Positions 33,007-43,603 of a stretch of 64,000 bases of DNA are shown here, piece after piece. The DNA lies in assembly GCF_020379485.1 (NCBI RefSeq), contig NC_063439.1, positions 18,380,598-18,444,597 on the forward strand. Direction: 5' to 3'. Each line of letters opens with the position of its first letter. Positions within the stretch are counted from its first letter, which is position 1. The stretch is from Brassica napus. Lineage: Eukaryota > Streptophyta > Magnoliopsida > Brassicales > Brassicaceae. The notes beneath the pieces were generated by a model that was not told where the DNA came from, ran no database searches, and saw only the letters and a program-made list of their open reading frames with translations. A program made the position numbers and the translations under genes.

Positions 33007-36000
33007 ATGGCTTCAGGGAATCGATTATCGCGTGAAGAAAAAGCAAAAGATATCGCTGCCTCGCCGAGCCCGGCTAGGGATGCGGACGACGGTCCGTTGG
33101 AGGAGTTCGACATAATCCATCGTGACGCTCTGCGGGATACGGAAAACATGAGTCTTTCCCAGCGTCTTTTGGTCGCTGAGGCCCACAGGCAATTTCGCGA
33201 AGAAGTCGAAGAAAACGCTGAGGATGAGGATGGAGAGGCAAGCGGTTCTGAAGCGCCTAGCCAAGTCGTAAGGCCCAGGAGACGGGCTCAACGGAGGGCT
33301 CGTTTCGACCGGTCAGACCGTCTTCCCGCACCAAGGAGTATCCCCTTCGACGAGGTAGACTGCCGCCCTGTGATATACCATCCTGGGGGGATCTTCGAAG
33401 AACTACCTTCGCTCCCTCGCGAAGCGTTACGTGACCCGCGAGCTCAATCGTGGGGAAACGTGTTCAGTTCCTTTTCTTCCAACGAGACCGTGAAGAATTT
33501 GCTAAGGGAAAATGGTGGCGCCGGAGTCACCTTCCTCATTCCGTCTACCGAGCAGCGCCCATGGTCACCACCAGTTGGTTACCAATGCGTATACGAGTCT
33601 TACTTCAAGGATCAGACTAAGCTCTGGTTCCCAATCCCCAGATTGATCACGTCTTACGCGTTTCGTCGGGACATCGCCATTTCTCAACTGCTGAACGGGT
33701 CGCTGCGCATAGCCGTCATGTTAATGGTTATGGCAGCGGAGATGGATATTTCGATGAGCGTGAGGGTGTTCGAGGAGCTGACTTTCATGAAGGCGGAGCC
33801 AAACAGGATCTTTTCAATAAAGATGCGGGCGAGTTACAATGTTTTGACGGGTCATCCAAACAAGACGCAGGATTGGCAACGAGCATACTTCTACGTCAAG
33901 TCCGACGAGCACGCCTTCGAGGAGCCGCCGGGGGACGATTATCGCGTTTTATGGAATCAGCAACTCGGTAGAGATTTGTCTGTTTACTCGTACTCCGATT
34001 GATGGTTCTAACGCTTCCCTTTTCTTTTGCAGTTCGTCATCCCAACACGATCGCCTATCCCGAGAAGTTCTTCGAAACCGCCCAACTGATCGCGACGCAT
34101 AGTCATCTCCGTTGGCCGGATCTTAGTCGGGAGTGGATACGTCGTCAGCAAGCTAGGATTGCTAGAGGTAAAGTTGCTGTTCACCTTAGGGAGATACTTT
34201 GAACCTTTTCGTAACTTTCATGTCTGATTTCTTTTTGCTTTTACAGTTGACTGGGAATCGAGACTTCCTTGTGTACTCGGTCCCCGCAAATCACTCCTCT
34301 CCTTGTTTACTCGGAAACAACAAAAGCTTCTCAACAAAACCAGAGAGATGGAGGGAATTCCCGACTTGAGTGCCCTGCTGAAAGGGAAGCTTCAAATCCT
34401 CTCAACAAAGTCGTCTTCTGCCGGTGCCTCAGAGGTCAGGCCTGTTCCCACAGATGGAGATGTGAACTCTGAGCCGCCAGCTCAGAGTTCTCCGAAGAAG
34501 AAGGCCAGTAAGGCCAAGAAAAGGAGTGTTCCTTTGGAGGAGGCACCATCCTCCGCTGATGCCTCTCAAGTCGCGGCTAAAAAGAAGAAGAAGAAAAAGG
34601 ACAGCAAGAAAAAGGTCTCGTGAGGAGGCTTCTGTTGAGGTTTTGGAGACCTCAACTGCCGCAGGGGATGATGATGCGGGAAGACACGATCCAACCGATT
34701 CTACTCGGGGATCGTCTGAAGAACGTCCCAAGAAGAAATCGAAGAAGACGACCGCAGAAGACAATGGGACTCCTGCTCCTGAGATCCCTTCTAAAAGCGG
34801 GGGACCGGTTACTGAAACCGGAGATGGCTCACGGGATGAATCTCCGTTGACTAAGGGAGCCCTTTCTCCTTCTGCGAGGAAGAAGAGTGTTAAAAGCGGA
34901 GGTTCGCTTCCGCAGAAGGCGGGAAGAGGATTTCCAGATCGCGTAGAGTTCTTATACGACGAGGCGACTCCGTTGGTACTAAATCCGCTTCGATGCGCGT
35001 AACTGACCCGTCAGATCCGTGGTGGGACAAAAGAGTTGCCGCCGATCGACGACTTGTACTTCAAGAAGGAGTACAATGATGTAGCTATGGCGAGCAAACG
35101 TGTAAACTCGCTTTTCCTTATTTCCCCTTTTCCTTTCTCAAAAATTTTCTAAGTCTTTTATTGCTTTATGCAGAGCGACGAGAGTATGAACTATCTTGTC
35201 GAGAAGTACGATAGTACTCTAAAGCAGACGATGATCCAGCTAGGCGCGTCGGAGAAACTTGCGCGAACCCGGCTAGGCGTGATAGTGAGGTTGCGCACGG
35301 AGAACAAGAAGGCTAGTGATAAAGAGGCCAAAGAGAAGGAAGTCCTCCGGGTCAAATTCGCAGAGCTAGAAGACAAGTTAAAGTCTGATCGTCTTGCAAA
35401 AAAGGATGCTCTACGCGAGAAGGCTCGTTTAGAGCGGTTGGTTGCTTCTCTTGAGAAGGAGAAAACTGAGTTAGAGGGGGAGAGGGATGCCGTCGTTGGA
35501 ACACTGGTCAAGGAGAGAGAACGCTTGAGGAACTCTAGGATTCAGGAGGTTACTCGCGAAAGAATCAGAGTCCAGACAGCTATGGCAGACAAGTCTACTC
35601 GCTGCTTTGGTCGAGTAAAGGGCTATCTAGACCATATTAACGCGTTGAAAAAGGCCAAGAGTTTATATGGGCAAGCTTCAGGAACCAAGAAGTGTCTTGA
35701 GATGATAAGAGATAGCGGGACGTAGATCCCGCAGGAAATGATAGACATCTTCTCGGAGCAAGAGAAGTTGCACGAGGCTGAGGTCGCTAAACTTCGCCTC
35801 GATCCGTTCTCAGAAGCAGATTTCGCCCTCTCTCCACTCAACCTCCCTTCTCGGTCTGTAAGCGAGGAATTGATGGGGATTCTTGATCCGTACGGGTCGA
35901 ATGTTGGTCTGATTGGCCATGAATCGGCTTCCCAACTGATTACTTCTCGTGAGGCTGCTGACGACCCGATTGACGAGCCAATGATTGATATTTCTTCTGC

Positions 36001-36342
36001 TTTGTCAAAGCGCGTCACCGTCCCTGAAGGAACTGCGGTCGAGGAGTGTCCTGACAAGAACGATCCCGAAGTAGGCGGCAGCGCGATTCAAGAGGAAACA
36101 TGGGACGTAGCCGCTGAAGATCCGGTCTTGGTTTCCTCGTCTGAAGAACGAGAAGACGACGAGGGGGCGATCAAGAAGAGAACATGTCGTCTCTGGCGCT
36201 TATCGAAGAAGCGGCTCTGAACCCGTCAGCCCCGGACCCTCCTGCACAGATTGAAGGCCTCAACACTCACGTCGCTGAAGAGACCATCGAGTCGCTTGAC
36301 CCGGTTGTGTCGAACAAGGATGACCAAGACACGGTCGCTTGA
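33007..36342 (+). pseudogene. Additional opposite-strand ORF (aORF) of the Tat element, gypsy-type 'Transposase_28'-like protein
   Basis: Exon 1 33,007-33,967, exon 2 34,033-34,167, exon 3 from 34,247, exon 4 from 35,174, with GT..AG borders whose phases fit. N-terminal 320 residues: acidic/basic lead, then a globular part with LWFPIPRLITSYAFRRDIAI, resembling the Pfam family called 'putative gypsy type transposon'. Next come Lys-rich linkers (AKKKKKKKDSKKK), a long coiled coil (35,300-35,560, LEDKLKSDRLAKKDALREKA) and an acidic C-terminus ending SLDPVVSNKDDQDTVA. Breaks: frameshift near 34,600, stops at 35,000-35,002 and 35,723-35,725, frameshift near 36,180. Function unknown; encoded against gag-pol, which ends convergently at 37,202. 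Confidence 0.75.
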
Positions 36343-37201
36343 TTTTTTTTTCTTGTTGTATTTGTTTTTTGGATGCTATCATTTGTGGTCTTGATAGACC
36401 TTGTTGTTGTATGACTTAGACATATATTTATTTTTTGTTTTAATCGGCGAGTTGCTGTATTAAGCGTGCTCTTAAGATCGCGTTTTCTCGTGTTTCCCTA
36501 TCTGTATTTGCAATTTGTCTAAGTAGTGTTTCAGTTATCTTTACCGTTTCGCGATATACTCGGCTAGAAACGTTAGATTTCTGAACCTTAGCTTTTGCAA
36601 ATAGATAAAGAAACAAAACCGCCAAAAAGGGTTCGTTCAGGTCTTGTTGTATTTCCGATTTGAGGTCACGTCTAAGCGAGTATTCAAATTTCGAAAACAA
36701 GGAACTGAATCTAAGAGTGGAAGGTTCTTTCGTCCGTTTTCTTACGTCCGTTTTCTTAGTGACGATCGAGTAACCGGGTAGCTAGTCCGTTACGCGTTAG
36801 TCGAGAAAAGGCGAAGATTCACTCTGTCTGGCCAGTCAATGCTCTTGGGCATAGGTGACTCGCGACCGTATGGTCCTTAAGCTAAGTGTCTGATCAGGAC
36901 ATAGCTATAGACAAAGGAGCGTGAGCGTCCGCGTGTCCTCTGCTGGAGGATTGGGAGCCGTTAGGTACAAAAGTCATTGTTTACTAGATTGAGGTCTAAA
37001 CAAGGTTTTAACTTTGGTTTTGTATAGCTGGACCTGTTAAGGCTGCCTACATACCTCGGTTGAGGATCAAGCCATTCGTAGTTCGTGTTTTCCCGAGTAA
37101 AAGTGGTCGTTGTTAGCGCATTTACTCGGTCGAGTAGAAGTGACCACATGGGTGCATCTACTCGGTTTTTTTTTTTTTTTTTTTGAAAAGCGGGAATATT
37201 C
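36343..37201. other. Convergent spacer between aORF and gag-pol
   Basis: About 860 bp of non-coding DNA inside the gypsy element with T-rich runs (36,343-36,352; 37,167-37,184). Both internal transcription units presumably terminate here. Confidence 0.5.
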
Positions 37202-40200
37202 CTACGGGTAGAAGCGTCGTAGGTGCATTGAGTTCCATGATCGTGGGACTTCTTCGCCGCGCAATGTTTGGAGTCGGTATACGCCAGGTTTAATGACTTT
37301 GATGATTTTGTATGGTCCCTCCCACCTGGCGCCGAGTTTACCGGCGTTGAGCTCCTTAGTGTTCTCAAACACTTTGCGCATGACGAGGTCACCGAGTTCC
37401 AGAGGTCGGGCACGGACCTTTTTGTTATAGTAGCTCTCAATCTGATGTTGGTAATTCTGGATGCGCAGCAGAGCTTGATCTCATCGTTCTTCTATCTCAT
37501 TGAGGGCATCGAGTAGCATCTCCTTGTTGAGCTCGACGTATTAAGGCATTTTGGAACGTCGGAGGCTTGAAACGTTAACTTCAGCAGGAGCCATGGCTTC
37601 GACGCCGTAAGCGAGGGAGAAAGGTGTCGATTTAGTCGATCCTCGCGGAGTTGTGCGATGGCTCCATAGGACTCCGTCGAGTTCGTCAGCCTAGTGATCC
37701 TTTTTCAGGTCCAGCCCCTTTTTAATGCCATCGATGATGAGTTTGTTGGAGGATTCTGCCTGGCCATTACCTTGCGGGTAACGAGGAGTGGAGGGACTTA
37801 GTCGAATGTTCCACTTGCCACAGAACTCCTTAAAGTTGCCAGACATGAACTGCGATCCGTTATCGGTAATGATCTCATAAGGCAGACCGTGGCGGCATAT
37901 AATGTTTTTCCAGACGAAACCACAGACTTCTTTGTCTGTGACTTGAGCGTATGCTTCAGCTTCGATCCATTTGGTGAAGTAGTCGGTGAGGACAAGGATG
38001 AAGCGTCTTTGGCGGGAACAGGGAAGTGGTCCTATGATGTCCATCGCCCATCGCATGAACGGGTATGGAGCGGTGGTTGTTCGCAACATTTCGGTTGGAC
38101 AATGGATGCTGGGTGCGTGTCGTTGGCACTTGTCGCAGCTTCTCGCGTAAGACTCGCAATCCGCGTTCATTGTTGGCCAGAAGAACCCTAAGCTCTTTAC
38201 TTTGATTGCTAACGCGCGTCCCCCCGAATAATTTCTGCAAGCGCCTTCATGCGTCTCTGCCATAACCCTTGCTGTCTCGTCGCCATGGATGCATTTTAGG
38301 AGCACATTACTCGCAGTCCATCTGTGTAGTTCATCGTCAAGAACGGCGTAATGGGCGCTGCAGGTTTTTAGCCGGCGAGATGCCCATTTTTCTGTTGGGA
38401 GTTCCCCCTTCGAAAGGTAGTCGATGAACTCGGTTCTCCAATCTGGGCCAAATCCGTCGTCGTCTGAAGTAGCGGGTTCGACGACCTGGGCGACGAGGGT
38501 TTGATCGGTTAGTATATCGATGCTTGGTTTCTCGATACGATGTATCGGGATGGTTCGTTTAACTTGATCACGAAGCTTGCTGCCAAGGGCCGCGAGGGCG
38601 TCGGCGTGGACGTTTTCGCCTCTGGGAACTTTGATGAGTTCGAAGAACTCGAACTCTGCTGCCAGGCTTTGCACTATTTTGAGATAGGCGTCCATTCGAT
38701 CGTTGCGGGCATCGTAGTCGCCACTGAACTGACTGGCGACTAGCTGGGAGTCGCAATAGGTGCTTAGTCGTTTAGCTTTTACGGCTTTTGCTAAGCGGAG
38801 TCCGGCGATCAGAGATTCGTACTCTGCTTCGTTGTTTGATGCGGGAAAGCGAAAGCTGAAAGACTGCCTGATTAGCTCTCCGGTCGGGGACTGTAACTGT
38901 ACTCCGGCACCTGCTCCCTTGTTGGTCGACGATCCATCGACGTGCCGCGTCCAGTTCGAGCTTGGGAGTGTGAGATCTTGCTCCAACTCTGGGGCCAGTT
39001 CGACCAAAAAGTCCGCAAGGACCTGGGATTTCGCTGCTGTGCGGTTCTTGTAGGTGATATCGAGCTCGCCGAGTTCGATGGCCCACTTTGTGAGTCTGTC
39101 GGATCTGTTGGTGTTTTGGAGTATCGTTCGGAGAGGCTGATCAGTCAGTACCTCCACTGAATGCGACTGGAAATACGGTCGAAGTTTTCTGCTGCTTCGA
39201 CGACTGCTAAAGACATCTTCTCCAGAGTTGGGTATCGCATCTCTGGCCCGGTCATGCGTCGGCTCGTGTAGAAGATGGGCTTTTGTTCGCCGCGGTCTTC
39301 CTTTATCAGAACGCTGCTGACTGCAGCTTGTGATACGGCGACGTAGAGAGATAGAACATCACCGACGTCCGGCTTAGCGAGTACTAGAGGTGTTGTCAAA
39401 TACTGCTTGAGTTGAGTAAATGCCTCCTCGCACTTCTCATCCCAAATGAATTTCTTGTTTCCTCGCAAGAGATCGTAGAAGGGCAGGCACTTGTTGGTGG
39501 ATCTAGAGATGAAACGATTTAGAGCGGCTATCCTGCCCGTGAGCCGCTGTACTTCTCTACTGTTTTTCGGACTCGAGAGGTTCAGGACCGTGGATATTTG
39601 CTTCGGGTTCGCCTCAATTCCTCGCTGCGTGACAATGTAACCGAGGAACTCGCCTGAAGAGACTCCGAACGTGCACTTTGCTGGGTTCAGTTTCATGCCG
39701 TATTTGTTGAGAGTTTCGAAGCATTCTTGTAGATGGCGGAGGTGATCAGTGGCGTGGAGCGACTTAACGAGCATGTCGTCGATGTACACTTCCATGGTGA
39801 TACCCAGCTTATCTGCGAACATCTTGTTCACAAGCCGTTGGTAGGTTGCTCCAGCGTTCTTCAAACCGAACGGCATGACCTTATAGCAGTAGGTTCCTCT
39901 ATCTGTGATGAAGGCCGTCTTCTCGCGAACATCCGGGTGCATCATTATTTGATTGTATCCAGAAAAGGCATCCATGAAGATCAGCATCTCGTTTCCGGCT
40001 GTGGACTCGACTAGACGGTCGATGTTGGGAAGAGGGTAGCTATCCTTGGGGCAGGCTTTATTCAAATCGGTGAAGTCGACGCAGTCGCGCCACTTGCCAT
40101 TTTTCTTTTTGATGACTACTGGATTCGCCAGCCATTCGGGGTAGCGGACCTCGGCAATCGAGCCCGCACCGAGTAGCCTATCAACTTCTTCGTTTACGGC

Positions 40201-43077
40201 CTTCGACCTGTCGGGGCCGAGCTTACGTCGCTTCTGGCGGATAGGTTTGAACGTTGGGTCGACGTTTAGCGCGTGAGTCGTTATAGTCGGGTCAATACCT
40301 TTCATGTCTGCCATAGACCAAGCGAATGTGGACACGTTCTTCCTGAGGAATTCCAGGACTGACTGCTGCATTTCCTCAGAAAGATATGCACCAACCCTTA
40401 CAGTTCGACTTTGATCGGTGTCGTCTATAGGTAGCTCGAGGACCTCGCTTTCCTGGGAACAGACTTTTGAGGTTGGGGGAGACACAAAATTAACTGGTAA
40501 AGACGACCGTTGAAGTTTGACTGTGGCGACTAGGAGATCTCTAGCGGCCTTTTGATCCCCTCGCAACGTTTTTATCCTTCCGTCCGTACCAGGGAACTTG
40601 AAACACTGGTGGTAGGTGGATGGAACGGCTTGCATCGAGTGTAGCCAAGGGGTGCCGAGTATAGCGTGATACAGAGCTTTTGTGCTTACAACGGCAAACT
40701 TAACCATTCGAGTAACGCCGCACGCACGTACCGGGAGGTGGATCGTTCCCAAGATAGTTTCGGAGGAACCATTGAACCCGGTTAACGTTCTGGAGGATGC
40801 TTTTATGTCGTCAAGGTCGACTCCCATCTTCTGCAGAGTCCCTCGGAAGATGAGGTCGACGGAACTTTCGGTATCAATGAGGATCTTGGTGACATCATAC
40901 TCTCCAATTCCAAGGACGACGAGAAGAGGATCATTATGGGGAGCGTGGACTCCTTCAGCGTCATCTGGTGAGAAGGTTACGGGAGGATGAGTTGTCGTTT
41001 TAGTCGGCCACTTTTGGGAAGTCGCGACTTGTCGACGATAGTCTTTTACAGAACGGACAGAGTCTCCGCTAGGAGGGGAGCCACCCATAATGACATTTAA
41101 CGACTGTCCCGTCTGTACTCGCTTAGAGTCTAATAAAGTGCGGAGGTCTGCGGATATGCTGGTATCATGCGCTGGAGGTTGAGAATGACCTTTAGCTCGC
41201 TCCAACTATCGTCGCAAGTCCGTTGGCTTTGAACGGTTGAGCTGTATGCGAAGGTCGCATACGCCAGCGTTGAGTTTATCTCGGAGGTCGCTAGTTGGCC
41301 CTTTGTTGCTGTTAGCGCCGCTTGTCGAGATACGTCGAGACTTCCGTGTGTCCAGCATCGTCCGGAGATCGATGTGCTTGGGACTGTTATCATTCTCGGA
41401 CTCGAACTTCCGTTTCAGGACATCTCTCAGATCTCCGAGTACAGGCGCATCTTCGTAATCGTCGTCAGACGACAAAGATTGCTGAGAGAGTATAACCTCG
41501 ATGCGTCTGCGGTTAGCTGAATGCTCTTCGTCGGCTGAGGAGTCTCCCTCACCGTTATCCTTCGGGGTTTCTTCCTCGTCGTCTCGTCGTTGAACGTCGT
41601 TTTGTCGGCCTTTGCCGGTGGCTTTGCGCTGGGCTCTTCTTTCCTTGTTCTTGCTCCAGCTCTTGCCGTTCTTTGGTTTAGGTTTCAAAGGTTCAAACTT
41701 AAATTCGCCGCTCGCAAGGGACGAGAGATAATGAGCGTAGAGTGATTTGCATTCTGTGGTATCATGTCCCTTGACGTCGTGATATTTGCAATGCTTGGTG
41801 AGATCGACGGTCCTGGAAGGCCCCGCTGCTGACCCGGCTCCCGCTGTAGGTTGGGTGGTTCAAACGGTATCGACTGGTTTGTCGGGCAACTCAAGTTCTC
41901 TTACCCACTTGTTCCACCCTTCTCCGCGAACTACGAGAGTAGAGATCGGCGCGTTATTCTCATTGACGACATACATGTATCCGTCTTTGCGTCTATTTTT
42001 GTCGTGCGGAGCGTGCTGGCGCGGTTCTTGTCACGTATTTGCGTTTTTAGCCGCTGGAGCCTTGGGCGTGCTCATCTTTCTGAGAATTGCATTGGTGTCT
42101 TCTTCCATTCGGATGAAGTTATCGGAGCGCGCGATAGCGTCTTGGAGCGACGTAGTCGGGTTCTGATATAGGTCTTCTCGGAACTTAGAGTGAACCCATA
42201 AGGTATTGCGCAGAGCGTCGATGGCGATCCCATCAGGGATTTCAATCTTTGAAACCACGGCTTTGAATTTCTCCATGTACTCACGCAGGCTCTGGTCTTT
42301 CTTCTGATTGAGGTTCCATAAGCTGGAGGCGGTGGCGCTGCGCTTTGTGAACATGATGTATGTCTTGAGAAAGGCTGCTGATAAGTCGCGGAAACATCCG
42401 ATCGAGTTCTCCTCCAACTGGGAGAACCAATTCAGGGTTTGCTCGTGGAAAGTCTCAACGAACAGTTGGCAGTAACCTGCATCCCTTTCATCGTCAGGGA
42501 GTTGAGCTCGCGCCATCGCGATATTGAAGGCTGTCATATGTTCTACCGGGTCTCCGCCGGGCTTATACTCAGGTAGGTGCAGCTTCTCTATCTTTCCGAG
42601 TTGCACGCTAGTTAGCGCGCGAGTAAAAGGAGTACGCGAAGTTACGGCGAGTACACTCTCGATTTGTGGAGCCGCGCTGGTTACTTGATGGATCTTCTCG
42701 CTCATCTGTTGAAGGCTGAGTTTGAGCGCTGTGATCTCGTGTATTGTGGCGAGATCTGAACCTGCTGGGGGAGCGTCTGCGAGAAGGGTTTCGTTAGGCT
42801 CCGAGTCATCGGAGATGTGGTCGACTCCGGTTGCCGTAGGGTTTGTGTTGAAGAGACGGCGGCGTATTTGCTGGGGACGGCTCGTCTGTCCATCGGGAGC
42901 TGTGAGCGCCGCGACCAACGCAGCGAGTTAGTCGTTAGTTGTCTTTTGGACTTCGTCTTGGCGAGCGAGTCGAGCCATGACGGAGCTCATGAAATCTGAG
43001 GTGATGGGCTGCGCGGCCGCAGGTGTGGGTGTCGGTTCCACGCCCGGAGCGCCGAAGGCGGCGTCGTCTTGAGCCAT
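37202..43077 (-). pseudogene. Gag-protease-RT-RNaseH-integrase polyprotein of the Tat element
   Basis: One frame from the ATG at 43,077 (MAQDDAAFGAPG) to TAG at 37,204-37,202, about 1,950 codons. Order: gag with the LHLPEYKPGGDPVEHM region, a zinc-knuckle-like CKYHDVKGHDTTEC, protease, RT (MDAFSGYNQIMM; YIDD at 39,786-39,775), RNase H, a second RNase H (NNEAEYESLIAGLRLAK), integrase with DDE residues in WAMDIIGPLP, TDNGSQF and QAESSNK. Breaks: stops at 42,930-42,928, 42,033-42,031, 41,862-41,860, 41,208-41,206, 37,693-37,691, about 37,545 and about 37,482, and a one-base frameshift near 39,190. The protease triad is D-T-E instead of D-T-G (codon 40,869-40,867), and the second zinc His of integrase is Tyr (codon 38,230-38,228). 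Non-functional. Confidence 0.92.
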
Positions 43078-43105
43078 GTAGATCTAGAACGTTGCTTTAG
43101 TCAGC

Positions 43106-43123
43106 CCCACGGTGGACGCCAAT
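43106..43123 (-). promoter_or_regulatory. Primer-binding site
   Basis: Directly inside the 5' LTR; minus strand TGGCGTCCACCGTGGGGC. Position and TGGCG start fit a tRNA-complementary primer site of Tat-type elements; the tRNA was not determined. Confidence 0.65.
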
Positions 43124-43598
43124 TGTTTGTACAGAATTCAGTTGATTAGAATGATGAACTTAGGAATGGGGTGACTAAAGACGTTTTTATTAGAATCAAA
43201 CAAGAGGTTACAAGATTGACGGGAAGTAAGGAGACAAGATCAAAGGTTTAAGCAACAGGATCAAAGAGATGATTAGGAAACCCTAAATCTAGCTGCTTAG
43301 TCTGTAAGTTGTCCAAAAGTCCCCTCTTCTTGTCTTCTCCTCCCCTCTTATAGTGTCTTCATCCTTGATGCCCTAATAGTGTCGTCCTTTGAGCCTTGTT
43401 ATGAAAGGCCGAGTACACGGGCCTTGGTACTGTTCTCTCTAAGCCGGGTACATTTAATCGGCTTAGTTAATCGGCTAAAAGTACTCTGGGATCGAGCCGA
43501 CGTCTTTAGCCGCTAAGCTGACTAAACTCAGTCGAGCTTGCCGGGCTAGGGCCTGTTATTTGATGGGCCTTGTGGAGAGATGTAATCCATCTCCTACA
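43124..43598 (-). repeat. 5' LTR of the gypsy element
   Basis: 475 bp, partner of 31,941-32,415. On the minus strand a TATA motif (TATAAGAG, 43,352-43,345) lies mid-LTR and would drive the gag-pol transcript. Flanked by CCAAG at 43,599-43,603. Confidence 0.92.
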
Positions 43599-43603
43599 CC
43601 AAG

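Larger units (their letters stand above)
31941..43598 (-). mobile_element. Tat-lineage Ty3/gypsy LTR retrotransposon, 11,658 bp, TSD CCAAG
   Basis: Two 475-bp LTRs (31,941-32,415 and 43,124-43,598) begin TGTTTGTACA and end CTCCTACA. The 5-bp target duplication CCAAG is exact at 31,936-31,940 and 43,599-43,603. Read on the minus strand, a primer-binding-like TGGCGTCCACCGTGGGGC follows the 5' LTR and a polypurine tract (TGAGGGGGGGACTTAT) abuts the 3' LTR. Gag-protease-RT-RNaseH-second RNaseH-integrase are in order, which with the dual RNase H and an extra ORF marks the Tat group. By eye the LTRs differ at about 15 of 475 positions (about 3%), so the insertion is fairly recent, while the coding frames already carry stops. 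Confidence 0.93.

Noticed and set aside
37268..42999. Several plus-strand ORFs of 60-126 codons
   Set aside because: Antisense shadows of the GC-richer gag-pol frame; none resembles a protein family and none shares the structure of the aORF.
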